DNA from: Anthoceros angustus
Taxonomy: Eukaryota > Streptophyta > Anthocerotopsida > Anthocerotales > Anthocerotaceae
DNA: 64,000 bases
NCBI GenBank assembly: GCA_010909165.1
Contig: MU008183.1
Coordinates: forward strand, 744,001-808,000
Reading direction: 5' to 3'
Each line of letters starts with the position of its first letter. Within the stretch, counting starts at the first letter, position 1. The notes beneath the pieces are model-generated. The model was not told the DNA's origin and did not search any database. It worked only from the letters and a program-made list of their open reading frames with translations. The position numbers and the translations under genes were made by a program. Below are positions 45,350 to 57,879 of the stretch, piece after piece.

Positions 45350-45610
45350 CCGCTCTAGTGCCTTTAAGTTCCAAATAGGCAGGCTGGTGCACATTGATAC
45401 TGTGAAAGGAGGACAGCACCCAGGACAGTCAGATGCCATCCTGGAGAGCCATGTTCAACAGAAACTTCTCCTCGAGCTTCGAGGACCAGGTCATGTGGAA
45501 CAGGGGCGAGACGGTACATGTGGGTAATCGATTCATTGAAGCGTGCATCAGCAAAGATTATGTATTGGAAGTGCAGCAAGTCTAGCAACAATCCAAGCTG
45601 TCGTGTCATA

Positions 45611-46158
45611 AAGATGGAGGATGGTCAGATGCATCTCACCACGCTCGAGCTTTCACACCTAACGTTGTACCTCGAACATCCAGGCCTGATGACCAGAAGA
45701 TTGAGTCACCTAAATACCATGTGCATCAGCGTGAGGCCAACCGGATACACAAAATTCACGTGCTTGGACGAAAGTTGCCACTGTTACGAAATGTCGCACA
45801 ACCAACAGCTGTCATCAGCTGGCTGCAGTTAAAGGAGTTCCAGAAAAGGTCCGTGGACTCTACATGCATCCGTGCCAGTGCATAGAACAGCAAGCTCATC
45901 ACTAACTCTGTTGACAAGGATCTGCCTGCTGGACAGCAGGATGGAAGGGAGGAGTAACGTGGAAGTGACAGCCAGAGGACGCCACTCACTTTCCCTTCTG
46001 CTAGAGCTAAAGCCCACGGAAAACATTACTCCACTGCCAGAGTCCGCCTAACTGCATCCTCCACAAACGACTCATCTCGAATTGAGGTGTTCGAGGTACA
46101 ACGTTGGATGTGAAAGCTCGAGCATGGTCAGATCCCGCATCTGACCATGCTCCATCTT
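45611..46158. repeat. Inverted pair of about 65-bp related segments
   Basis: 45643-45678 and 46088-46123 are reverse complements at 34 of 36 positions. Weaker similarity extends outward to about 65 bp (45611 and 46158). Both arms encode a similar peptide in the sense of the repeat (LTTLELSHLTLYLEH versus LTMLELSHPTLYLEH), so they may be inverted copies of a former coding exon. Confidence 0.6.
46120..46152. repeat. Perfect 14-bp palindromic hairpin
   Basis: GAGCATGGTCAGAT, a CCCGC loop, then the exact reverse complement. It lies at the edge of one arm of the larger inverted repeat. Confidence 0.85.
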
Positions 46159-46159
46159 T

Positions 46160-47545
46160 CAGATCTAAAAGTTGTCCACGAGTTGGATCTCCTTATGTGC
46201 CTCGTTCCACTGTCTCACAGAGTTTAGCATGAAGAAGAAATGGCATAATGCATGTGGGAGCCACCCACAGTCTCTTTTGTGATGCACTATCAGTTATCTT
46301 TATGAGTAAAAGTTGCAACGTGCTTCTGCAGACACTTCATATCGATCCTGACCATGGAAGAAATGTTTTCCATGACTTAGGAACCCCTCCGGAGAGTCAT
46401 GCATTGGAACGACGGGGGCAGCCGTCGGGCTTGAGGTTCTGGGTGTGACGACGCTGAGACTCTAATGTTGCTGATTAGTAGTCTCCTGGGGTGTTTGTGC
46501 CATCCTACATGCAGAGACGACAGTCCAACTGGGTTGTTGTGACATAGCAGATTGCATCCAAGGCTGTAACCCCCTGCTGCTCAGAAAATAAGCCACTATA
46601 AACCATGTACCACTGTTTTCGATGTATAGACAGACTGCAAAGAATTGGGTCTGCATTTGCTCAAATGATCGATGTCCTGATGTCCTTTCTTCCTAAATTA
46701 CAAAAGCTGAACTTGATGTATACTCCATCGTCACAATGCATCACTCTCAACATACTCTTGATGGATGCGCCATTGTGTATCTCTGTCATATACTTGACCG
46801 GTGGCCGGTTTTTCTCTTAGTGAATTTTAATTTATTCTATATTATTTGAACTTTAAATTTATTATTTTAATTTTTAACCAAACGTCCGTTATAAGGGATA
46901 ATAAGAATGTTTGGCTTTCAATTATTTTAAAACAAGGTCGTAAAATTTCCGTATTTAAAAAAATGTTGCTACGTACATACATACACCTCGCTCGGATTGT
47001 GACTGTGTAGGCACACGAAGCCGGAAGCTAAAGCAGGCATGGCCTGTTCGTTGTGACAGTAAATAGCAGTGAATCAGAACGGCGTTCAGCATGGACCACG
47101 TCCACTCTGCTACCCAGTCTACAGCCACATTGCTTGCGTCCCAACCTGAGGTCCCGTTGGAACGTGGTAACGTCACCTTTTGCCTTTCCCCGTTCGCCAC
47201 TACGGTACTCGCTTCTTCTTGGGCCAATTTTGGGGACGGCTGCTGCGGTAATTACCTCTCTTGTACCGTCGAGATGCCTGCTCTGTTGGTGTTCGCCAGA
47301 GGGAACGGGCTCTGAGGGTGTCCGGGCCTGCTCCTTGTGCCTCTGCTTGCAGCTGTTCTTGTTGCTGCAGGCTGCCATTACGCCGCTGGCTGTCCTGTTT
47401 CTTCAGTTGCCGTCTTGTAGATTCTGAGGTCCTCTACCACGCTTTCGCAGATTCCAGTTAAGTTGTAGCCAGCTTCCGGTCTTGCAGACTCCAGATCGCT
47501 TTCCGATGCATTAAAGAGCGTTGTCGGTGGTTCTGTGCAAGCAGA
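46160..47545. other. Intergenic and promoter region of the capping protein gene
   Basis: No supported gene. A frame at about 46605-46820 has an LRR-like phrase (LMSFLPKLQKLNL), but nothing around it continues. About 46800-46960 is AT-rich. The final 450 bases are the probable promoter and 5' UTR of the gene starting at 47546. Confidence 0.4.
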
Positions 47546-49537
47546 ATGGCTGGCAGCCCTGGAGAGGGGGAGGAGGAGGAGGTGGCGCGGATGAGCGGTG
47601 ATGAGAAAGTGGAGCTAGGGAAGTGGTTTCTGACCATGTCGCCTCCGGATGAAGTTGCGGTGGTTGCTAAAGGTTTGTTCCTGCTTCAGGATAGGTTGAG
47701 TTTGTGTGATTGCCGAATTCGATGTGCGGTGTCGCTCCAGTCATTGGCTGTCAGTGCAAGAGTGAGTTTTAGCTGAAGGCGGAAGGTTTGTGAGTTTAAT
47801 GCGGAGACGTTGTGCGTTTGGTGCAGATGTGAAGGTGGTGCTGGGGAATGACAAGCTCTTTGATATTGCGGCGAATCAGGCGTTTCCTGTATATAATCGC
47901 CAGTACATGATTCCTCTTGAGCTGTCGGATGGCAATGGCAGGGTAAGGGCCTGCGTTTGACTCATTCCGACTGGAAGCTCCTGTCCTCAGGACTAGTGTG
48001 TTGACAGCCTTTTGCTGGCTCCTGGACTTGTCGTAGAGGTGTACTGGTCGGCGCCTGAGCTGTAATATGCTGATTTGGCAGGGACTCTTGCTGCTGCACT
48101 GTGGTGTGGCAGGTTCTTGTGACACAGTTCGGTGAGCTGGATGCACAGAGTTACCTCGACCCTCGCACAGCTCAAGTGGCAACAGTTGATCATGTCAAGC
48201 AGGTTGGTTCAGTCTGAAGTCTTCTGGGGTGCTTTGCTGGGACTGGTGCTTTGCCGCTGAAAGTATTTAAGCGCCTTTGCATATGTCGCCAGGTCTGCAC
48301 AGCCGTCCGGCCAGCTAGTGATGATGAACTTCCATCAGCCTTTGTGGAAGAATATAGGTGAGTCAGTGCAATGCTAGTTGCAAGTTTGGATGTCAGTGTT
48401 TGATCTTGCCAGCACGATTCATGTGGTTTGCATCTTCCTCGTGAGCCTCATGCTCTCTGATCCAACTTGCTGGTCTACTGGTAACCGAACAGAGCAGCCG
48501 TGGATGTGGAGCTATGCAAGTATGTTGAGCGAGCCTTTCCAAAAGGGGATTGTGCTGTGTACGTTACAGCTGGAAAGGATGCTCAAGAAGGGCAAGGGAT
48601 AGAACTCACAGCCGTCATTCGGAACTCCAGATTTAGAGCTGAAAACTTCTGGTCAGCTCAGCTCCTACCCTTTTTCAGTTGAGAGTACAGTTCTGTTTCA
48701 CAAAGAAAGGTCTGGTGGCCATGCGACAATCTTGTTCTGCTGCGGGACTCGTGACTGGGCCTTTGGGGTCTGCTGTTCTGCAGTAGTGGTTGCTGGCTGT
48801 CCACGTGGAACATCAAGATCAATCAGGAGGTGCAGCTGAAGGGTTATATCAAGGTAGCTGTCGCTTGTCTGGGGGAATTTCTGATAGCTGGCACAGTCAG
48901 TCAATATGGTCTTCTAGCGTAAAGTTGTTTACGTCTTTCTGGGTGCCACCGTTGCAGGTGAAGGCCCACTATTTTGAGGAAGGCAATGTCCAATTGGACA
49001 CCAGCACGGAGTGCTCAGACTCCACTGCCTTTCAGGTGTTCTGTCTGCTTTGTCCTGCTGGCAGTGTAAGCTTGTTCATTCCCCAGAGGGAATGTGAGTG
49101 ATTCTTGGAGTTCTCTGCAGAATGCAACAGATACGAGTGTCGCAATTGCAAATATCATCTCCCATCAGGAATCAGAGTACTTGACTACCTTGGAGGTACA
49201 GTCGACAGCTTTCTGCATTGCTCGGGCTTGGGTCTGGGTCTGCAGCTTATGCGCTCTCTGCTGGTGGGTTTTATGGCAGGACTCATTTGCCAAGCTGTCT
49301 GACAATATGTTCAAGGTATATTTCGTGCTTGGTCTATCTTTCTACAATCTCACCCCACCACGTTCTTTGAAAGATGCTGGTTGATATCTGCTAATGTACA
49401 TTCTGGTTGTTGAGCAGGAGTTAAGGAGAAAACTTCCAGTCACAAGAACTCAGTTTTCCTGGAATCATGCTTTGCAACTAAGCCTCTCCAGAGAACTTGC
49501 AAAAGAAATGAGTGGAAAGAAGACAGCTGCGTCTTGA
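47546..49537 (+). CDS. CPA: F-actin capping protein subunit alpha
   Basis: Caps actin filament barbed ends as a heterodimer with the beta subunit, limiting filament growth in the cytoplasm. Ten exons join in phase: 47546-47672, 47827-47942, 48113-48202, 48293-48357, 48493-48651, 48784-48853, 48958-49035, 49121-49195, 49280-49315 and 49418-49537. The product has 311 residues, close to the plant norm. Family signatures in order: GDEKVELGKWFLTMSPPDEV, NQAFPVYN, YLDPRTAQVATVDHVKQVCT, ELPSAFVEEYR, ENFCSGCWLSTWNI, KAHYFEEGNVQLDT, AIANIISHQESEYLTTLE, and the C-terminal actin-binding LRRKLPVTRT. No missing parts. It is convergent with the SEC5 gene, 175 bases from stop to stop. Highly confident. Confidence 0.97.
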
Positions 49538-49712
49538 AACCCAGGACTCCTGTAATTACTTGGTAGGCTGGACTATGTGTATAAGTGGGTGGTGGTGGTG
49601 GTTGGTGCTGCATCTAGTCAGAAAGGAGTATGTGTTCTAAAAATTGCGTTGAGAGTGTGCCGACGTCGTCCTGGGGAGATTGCCTTGTGCATAGTTGAAA
49701 GCTTCAGCGAAA

Positions 49713-52700
49713 TCAGGATCGATGGTCAGCTCCATCTCCTTTTAGCAACGATGAATCTAGTGACTGAGGGGGCTGAGGCGACGAGACATCGCTCGGCTGA
49801 GATGGTCTTGGGACGGATTGTCTTTTATCCGGTTGATGGGGTACTTCGTTATCCCGTTGAATCAATAGTTTCTTACCCGGTTGAAAGGGTGTGGTCTCCG
49901 ACTGAAGGGGTAGTCCGGTATCCTCTTTATGGGACGGGTTCCTCTCCGCCGGCACATTAGACCGTGTTGCCGCACTTATGTCTGTTCGGGAGCCCTTTTT
50001 GCTTGTTGAACCTGTTAGTTCCTCCAGCGTCAGGCGAGGGATAGGAAGAGATCTCTCGTCATTCGTCTCAGCATATGGAAGCTTCTCTTCGTTGATTTGT
50101 TCTGCCTTCACTGGAACTACAGCAACTTTGTTTGCTTGTGAGCTTAACTTCAGTTTTGCTTGAGTCCATACAGCTAACTCTTTGACAATCCTCAATCCAG
50201 CATCCAGACTCTGCTACATACAAAGGTGATGGGTGATCAAGAATCAATCATAGCAAAGCTATAGGTACAAACTTCTCCACATGGGAACGACAAATAATCA
50301 GGGTGAAACTGGGAAGTTCGGAAAGCCAGTTGAAATAGCATTATTCCGTGGCCAGTTAATAGTCACTGACTAAAGTCCTGCGAGAGCCTCTCCTTACATC
50401 ATTCTGAGAATTTTGCATTTTCGAATGACCATGGGGCTTATAACCTAGATCAGCACTCCCATCGTTACTTCCTATATCCGAACTGGCATAGGAGGAAGAT
50501 TTATGCATGGGAGACAGAGGTGGGAGACCCGAAAACATCTTTCCAGACTCCGAATCGGACAAACTAGACAGTGAAGGCTTCCTTCTATGCCGATCGTGCG
50601 GCATGCTTGGTGTAAAGCCAATGCGGCTTTTTTGGGATGTGAATGACACAGGAGGGTTAGCATATGCTTGCATACGCCTTACTGCATTGAATTCTGCCTG
50701 GGTGGTTACCTCCATGAAACATATAGTGTTGATGCGAGTCCTCCGTAACTCAAAGGGCAATACTTCTGTACTGATTTGGTGAGCAAGTGCCTGCAAGTGC
50801 TTCAACATGCCCCTTGTCACTAAATAGTTCAGACGGTTTCCATCCAACTCAAACCAACATAAACAATACTTACAAGAATGTCATCCGGTGACATTTGCAT
50901 TACTCTCTCATCCATGTTTCCATCGTCGCTGCCTCTGCCCAAACCCCTACGAGGGCCAGCAGCTTCTCCAGGATCTCCCAGAAGCTCAAGTACCTTCTCC
51001 AACAGCAGATCCCTCAAAGTCACAGAGGCTTCCTGTGCTGCTGGACTGAGAAATGCTCGTAGAATAGCTTCAATGTAGTCCAACTGGCGAAGAAATAAAA
51101 CAAATGTTATTCGGAGAGTACATTCGGAGGACCAGAATTCATAAGGCAATCATCAGTAAAGAGTTATTCTCAGAACACTAACCTCAAGCATCAGTTGACA
51201 GAAGCCATTGATGTCCAATGTTCTCAACACTTGAGTTTTCTGCTCACTGAAGATATTAACCAGGGCATGCATAAGCCCCTCTACGAGAACACCAACCACC
51301 CGTTCAAGGAATGGTCGTGCACCAGCATACACCTACAAAAGGAAGCCAATGTCAGTGCACATCATAAAACACGCGTAAGCATCAATGATCAAGTGAAAGG
51401 AACGTACCTCGGCATGCACAGCAACCAGAGGATGTAGCAACTCCACAACATCATACCGTATACCCTAAATTACGAGAGAATTGCATAAGCAATGTTGCAC
51501 GTCACAGAAAAAGCTGTAATGACGTATCCGCTGGTTTGAACACAAATACGAGACAAACCTTCACTGGAGGGGCAGCGGCTAATTGCATGGCATCATCCAA
51601 AAGATAAGCAGCAGCTGCAACGCCTATAACTGAGGCCTGTAGGAAATAAGTTATTAGAATTTGCTACCGACAGATAAGGATCCAAGAACAGTTTTAATGC
51701 TGACGTGTTCCAAAGTGCTCACTTTTGAAGATGTGTACATTTCAAGAATCTTCTCTTCCAGATCTGTCAATGCTTCCACAGCATCCTCTGCAGTAGCTGC
51801 ATTATCATCATTAGGCCCCTTGCCCTTGGGGACTTGGCTCACACTGCAATAAGAAAACCATGTGAATTACAACCCCTGGTGTTCGGCAGGACATAAGGGT
51901 ATAACTTGTTGGAACCTTCCTTGCACCCTTACCCAGGATGGAGCCACACAGGCTTGTATTTCTTAGATAGTTCAGGCAAAAGATAGGTCTTGCAAAACCC
52001 ACAATTGCTCAGAACCATAAGTAGTCTTTGGTGAGGACTGATGACTTCCACCCCTGCTTGAAGGCCTACAAACTTGTCATCTTCAATGAGTCCATTCTCT
52101 GACTCTTTATCACTATGAAGTGCTGCCTGAGATAATTCCAGAGCCAATTTCTCCAAAGAATCTAGCATCAGAATGTGCAATGATATTATGAGATGATGCC
52201 CACAGCTTTGAAAATTGATGTTCACGTAGCACAAAAGAGTAAACAACGAGACATGTACCAGCTAGGTCAAGAAAACATTCGAAGAAGGTGAATCTCACTG
52301 AGTCCTGCATAGAGAAAACTTGCTCCATCATATCCTCATGCAGGCCTGAGGCCTCGCTTCTTAACCTCTCAATCATTCTGTAACATCAAAGCCATATCAA
52401 TAACAACGTTGATCTGCAGTTTCAAAGTAGATAAGTGCATAAAGCTGCAACTTTGAAGATGCACTGTCACCCCAACTGGAATTCACATAGGTTTGCCATA
52501 GCTGCTGGAGCAGCCTAAAGAGCTCACTCTTTCATGTGCTCCATGGACGAGACAAGCATCTCCTGGAATCTCAGTGGCAAGGCAGATATGGAGAAAGGAG
52601 ACCCATATCGCTCTGCCGTTGGCACTGGTGACCAATCTTCATCGTAAACAAGCTCCGACGTGGCCCCTCTCATCAATGTACACAGGCGCAGTACGAAAAC

Positions 52701-55700
52701 CTTTGTGATTTCCGTCCGCAAAATTAGAAGTGCTTGCACTGAACAGAGTGATGATCACAGCAACGCATAATGTCTTAGAAGAACTCCACATATGCAGTAT
52801 CATGTCATTTGGAAAACGAAAACATTGCACTACACCCCATAATGCTTGAATAAATGGACCCAACCTGCACTGGGAGGAGCAGCATCTTTTGCTTCTAGAG
52901 CAACACATGCTTTTGAAATCTCCCCCACTGCCTCCCTCATGTAAGGCCGCACAACAGTTGCCTCTGCTAGAGCTGTGAAGGCGTTTTGCACCTGCCAGAG
53001 GCCATTCAATAGCACCTGTGAGCAGCTTCTCTCACCCATTTCACCTCTCATAGTAGACACTCAAGACGAGAATTGGCTAGCAGCAGTAAGCTGACTTGGA
53101 TTATATTTACGAATCTCAGAACCTGGTGCACACCTGCTACAAATATGCAAGGAACTCGCATACCTTGCTCTCATACAGGGCAATGATATTATGAACCATC
53201 GTCACGACCTCTTCAATTGAGTGATTGCTGTACTTTGATTCTACCACCCTTTCTTCAAATGGATACTGGGCAGAGAGATCTGGAACATTTCTTCCCTTGC
53301 CTGGTTTTGCGACACTGCCAGCAGAAGAGACCGGTTGGCCAACCTGATGCACGCAAGCTATCAGACCTCCGAATTCATGAGTGACAAATACGTATTAAGA
53401 GCAGCGAGGGCCAACAATCAGACCTTTGAAAACTTCCCACTAAAAATTGAAAGAGCCAACCGCCAAAAATTGGGCACATGCCGGATGAGGACTGCAGTGA
53501 GCCGCCTGATTAATCTTCCCAACAGGGCATCAGACTCGTCACCAGCTGATTCCTTCAAATTTGGTTCTCCCACATCCTTGTCATTGTCATCTAGCAATAA
53601 GGACAAGTCTACCTCCATCTGCTGGGCAAAAAAACAGCACACCTCACAAACTGCACTTTCACCAGCACAACAAACCAAAACTGCAAATAATTTCGGCTCT
53701 TCTTACTCACAGTCTTATTTGACTCTCGCTGCAGCTGCTTCCACCGAGCATCTGATTGAACTTTTTCACGAAATCTGCCATGAAGGGCATCCATCCGAGC
53801 TTCATGCTCCACAGTGCATCCCTCAAGAAGACCGCGAATCCTACGGTCCTATTATCACATAACAATGCAAACAAGTTTGTGTCAAGCCTGCATATCAAGC
53901 TTTGAGAGTGAGTGACACAACAAGGACAAAATGGCGTCCAACACATTGAAGGGAAAGCCTGGATAGTAGTACCTGAATATTAAGGTAGTGCCAAACAGGG
54001 TCCGAGTCCGGCTCCAGTTCCAACAACAGTCGAATTGTATTTTCCAACTAGAGAATTGACCAAAAAAAGGGACTTTAATGCTGTCGATATGCCTCAAACA
54101 CATGCAAAATACACACAGAAGTACTGGCAAACCCAATCACAACACTGGATACCTGGGTCATCTCCACTTGAGGGTCTTCCATAGTTCTGTACAATGATTC
54201 TTTGAATTCTTGCACAATCTTGTCAACCTCTTCGAGGACTCTTTTGAGAATGCCAACCTGTACAGATACACATGTACTGTGCAGTCAAGAAAGAAGGTCA
54301 CCAATACATCCTACAATTCAGCTAGGACGTCAATGCCAGCAATCCATGTCAACTTAGATTTACCTACATGTGAAGGGAGAACAATTGACTTCGCTTTTTT
54401 GTACTCTCTGATTGCAAAATCAAAGTCTCCTTTGCTGATGTTGTTCCTAATTGTGCTTGGAAGATTGAACAACGTCCGGAAACGCTGAAGAAGTCCCTGT
54501 ACAGACCTTATTCTTTCCGCTTGAGCCTGCAGAGTGAGTGGACGCATCAGTTTCAGGTCTATGGCCAATAAGCTTGAGCAGGTGGCTAACAAAGCTAATA
54601 GTATCTAATAAGCAACCTGTCTTTCAAGGAGGGGTCCAAAGGCACGTCTGGCAACAGCATCCACATCAAGTATTGCAGCACTGAGGTGATTTGTGCCAGC
54701 GCCTTCAGGATCCGCTTCTATTTGTTTCAGCTTGGAGTGAATATCTGATAAGAGGCAGGCCCAATTATTACTAACCTTAACGGTGGCGAACGAGATCACA
54801 GCACAAATAACTCGCCTTGAACACTGGTCAACATGTTAATGTGAGTAACGAAAGGACGTGGCCAAAACAACCTACCATCTATGGTGTTTTTGCAGGATAT
54901 AAAACAATCAAAGTTCTCCTTGACCAGCTTCTTCAGTTGTTCTTTCCGATTCTGTAGATCCTGCTTCAAGGCTCTGTCTCCAGATTCCAGTGAAGCTGAA
55001 CTGGTGTTTTGGTGAATTCTGGCAAGAAAGTACTTCGGGTCAAATTTTTCAGAGTGGTACATCACTTTTTCTGCATGACAAGGTGCCCATGATCAGCACA
55101 GGTAACGGAAAGGAGACAGTAACAAAAGCTACTGCGCCAGCAACTCTGACCTCGGACAACAGGATCTCGAATAATAGGAGCCTCCTGCTCAGCCTCTTTA
55201 CTCTTTCCGGAGCCACGAGCTCCAAGAGCAGCTGAGCTCTCTTCATGTGTCATAAGAGTCAAGGTCTTGATATTTATCACACTGCCATTCAAAGACAGCA
55301 CAAGGGCACGACTTTCTTAATGTCCTGAAAAACCCTGATCCCAGAGACAGGGCTTTCATCATGATTAGCAGAATACAAATGGCATTACCCAAGGCCAAGG
55401 GGATCAATCAGGTCCTCGCCACGAGGGAGAACATCAATAACAGTGGTGGATCGCCGCATCCGTGTAACACTTGCTGCAGGAGCAGCCCTGGTTTCACGCA
55501 TTTCACGAACCCTGCGGACAAGCTGTGACAGGGAAAAGTCAGTAATGGCCAAAGCATTGCAAACTACCAGCAAACTTGATCACAGGCCAGGCCAGGACCC
55601 TTCAAAGGTACAACAGCTGACATATCATATCAATCGAAGCCCGATATCCCACTGCAGCCAGGTTCCCAGCAATCGCCTTCTAGTGATGGAAATGCATCAG

Positions 55701-56176
55701 GCGCCCTGTAGAGCTCCCCCCCACCATTCACAGCTGCTAGTAGGACATGTCAGTGACGCGAGTAATACCTCCGCTTCATCCACAAACTTCCAGGCCTCGG
55801 GCTCCTCGTCATCCTCATCCCACCCAAGGTCGCTGTCATCATCAAAATCGTCTTTATTCGCCTGCTTTGGGTCTGCACCTGCTGCAGCTGAAGTTTTCCT
55901 CGGGGGAGTGTCTTCCTCTTCAGACGATATACTAAGAAGCTCCACCTCCGACTCCTCATCGTCCTCGATGGGAGGAGGCGGAGGCTTGGGCGGAGCCCTC
56001 TTGGGAGGAGTCTTCGGAGCCGCGCGCGGTGGAGGACCTTGGCCAGCCAGGGCGACCACGGGAGGTGGGTAGTTCGGGGGCCGCTGGAACTTGGCCATCT
56101 CCCTTTGAGCCTGTTCCTGCACAGCTTGGATCAAAAGCTCGTCCTCCTCCTCCAGCTCCTCCTCATCGCCCACCAT
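49713..56176 (-). CDS. SEC5: Exocyst complex component SEC5
   Basis: A subunit of the octameric exocyst that tethers secretory vesicles to the plasma membrane. The start is ATG 56176 (MVGDEEELEEEDELL). The N-terminus has the plant SEC5 pattern: acidic, proline-rich, then EESEVELLSISSEEED, acidic DEPEAWKFV-like residues, VREMRETRAAP and LPRGEDLIDPLGLG. Many short exons follow. A helical body includes KENFDCFISCKNTIDG, the usual N-terminal coiled region, and ends near QISTEVLPFELRRTRINTICF (50760-50700). The next exon ends at 50398 with a strong GTAAGG donor. It splices in phase over 187 bases to the last exon 50210-49713, giving an unusual Ser/Pro/Gln-rich tail of about 165 residues. Reading through the donor gives a short SRRTLVSDY end instead. 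The body is secure; single exon limits are not all tested. Confidence 0.93.
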
Positions 56177-56583
56177 GGCTGCAGACACCAATCTCGGCCC
56201 AGCAGCCAGCTAGCTCCGCGCACAGTGTCACATATGGCGAGAATTACCAGGAACCGAATCCCGCAGCAAGCACCAAATCAGGACTTGCAAATTCCCGTCT
56301 CCCCAACCACACCGCAGATTAGACCGCCTGTATGCGACCCGAGGCAAACCAGATCCAACGGATGCAGCAAACATTTCCGGCAAAATGCGCCAACGATGCG
56401 CCAGCCAGGCAAACCCTGGCCTGGAGGACCAGATCTCGCTGCATGCAAAGCGCATGTGCTGCAGCCCGATGGTCGAGTCTACGGCCGAACCTAAGCCCCG
56501 CCTGGCTTGGTGCCGAACCTTGTAACCGGGTCTAGCCAGCTTCCTGCCGGTGGACTCCGAGGGCTCGGAAGAGCGAGCGAGCG
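56177..56583. promoter_or_regulatory. Shared head-to-head intergenic region of SEC5 and uL30m
   Basis: Only about 400 bases separate the two divergent start codons, so this stretch must hold both promoters. No TATA box stands out; the sequence is GC-rich, as for many bidirectional housekeeping promoters. Confidence 0.5.
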
Positions 56584-57081
56584 ATGGCGGGAGTGAAAGT
56601 GAAGCCGGCATGGAGCGCGCGACTAGCGATCCAGCTGGTTCGAGGCTTGCCAGGCACCATGGCACTGCATCGCCGCACCGTGGCGGCGCTGGGGCTGCGC
56701 AGGCGCCACCAAACCGTTTTCAGGGACAACACTCCAACAATCCGGGGTCAGATCAATCAGGTCCGTATTCCAGTCACCTTTCGCCCTGCCTTGTTCAGGA
56801 TTTGAGCCATCCTGACACGGCGCTGTCAGAGATTTGGTAGCATTGAATGACAGATTCAATCCGCAACGAGAACTGGATTCCTGTGAGCCTTGCAAGGCTC
56901 CGCCAGGGTTTCGTGCGTGTTTTTGTGCGCTGGCTCTGTTTTGATTGTTTTTCCTTTGTAGGTGAAGAGGCTGCTGTATGTCGAGACTCAGGAGATGTAT
57001 GATGCAAGGGTGAAAGCTGAAGCTGAGCACAGAGCACTCAGGCCGCCTCTGATCTTTGAGCATACCCCGGCGAAGAAGTAG
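56584..57081 (+). CDS. Mitochondrial-type ribosomal protein uL30 (L30)
   Basis: Two exons (56584-56760, 56962-57081; 201-base intron ending TTTTTCCTTTGTAG) give 98 residues. The bacterial-type L30 fold is plain: LAIQLVRGLPGTMALHRRTV, ALGLRRRHQTVFRDNTPTIR, then GQINQ and VKRLLYVETQEMYDAR. A eukaryote-specific tail (AEAEHRALRPPLIFEHTPAKK) ends at the stop. This tail is typical of plant mitochondrial uL30, a component of the large ribosomal subunit. The first ATG of the frame is used; the N-terminus is short, as in other plant uL30m. Divergent from SEC5. Confidence 0.92.
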
Positions 57082-57089
57082 AGATCGAT

Positions 57090-57879
57090 TAGTATTCATG
57101 AGTTTTGCGAGCCTGCTTCAAAATTATTTTGCAGCCAGCAGACTGACCCTGCCTGCTTGGATTCGAGTGAGTCCTGAAGAATTAATCCCCTTCATGCCAT
57201 TGTGGTTTCGTTTGCACCTTCGGCATTCGACCACGACGAAGAGGATGGCAAAGGGTCTGGAGATGCATGGTTTGCACTGTCGTTCGAAAACGCAATTTCG
57301 GCAGACCGATGTGCCGGGGAATGGGAGCTTGTCCGACCGTAGTCTATATTCGACGGGCTCTTTAATGTTTTCTTAACGGTGGAATGTCATAAATAGGTGT
57401 AGAACTTTTATACTCCTATTTATCCTTACTAAGTACTAAGTTTTATAAACTGACCTCGTTTCATCGTACTAATATATACCTATTGTTATATTGCCAAACT
57501 ATTTATGTTTTCTTGGTAATATCATTAGAAGTCATATGTACGAGTGTGGTACACAGGACTTATTATTATACTAATTCTTTGTACGACTCATGAGTGTAAT
57601 AAATCCAAAAATCATCTTATCTATCATTTATTACGTCAACCCTCTTATCTATCGATCTATGCGAGAGCACTTTCACGACTCATACGTATAATAAATCCTC
57701 TATGTATCTATCTACATGTGGGAACTTTCATACGGGAACTGAGCACAACTTTCATACGGGAAATTAGTACATCGCAAATGCAAGAAAAGGAACTCAAAAT
57801 GTATCAGCTTCATAAAAAGACTAGCACAAGACCTTAACTCATATTTTTGGAAATATCATAATCAATCTCTGTACCTTCT
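57090..57879. other. No gene recognised
   Basis: After the uL30 stop the sequence becomes AT-rich from about 57370. Frames on either strand have no motif. Confidence 0.4.

Larger units (their letters stand above)
43290..45520 (+). pseudogene. PPR gene remnant split by an LTR element
   Basis: Before the element, one frame reads EYGELEDARRVFDSFF (PPR L motif). After a frame change it continues LYGQMEQEG, then DPDLVTFAHLLKTCA up to 43456. After the element, 45355 onward reads SSAFKFQIGRLVHIDTVKGG. Removing the element and one copy of the 5-base duplication keeps this last frame open across the junction and gives a normal PPR L/S boundary (LLKTCA...GRLVH). The frame change and the loss of most of the motif cycle show that it was already decayed, or has decayed since. 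Other pieces downstream (HVGNRFIEACIS near 45520) may belong to it. Confidence 0.55.
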
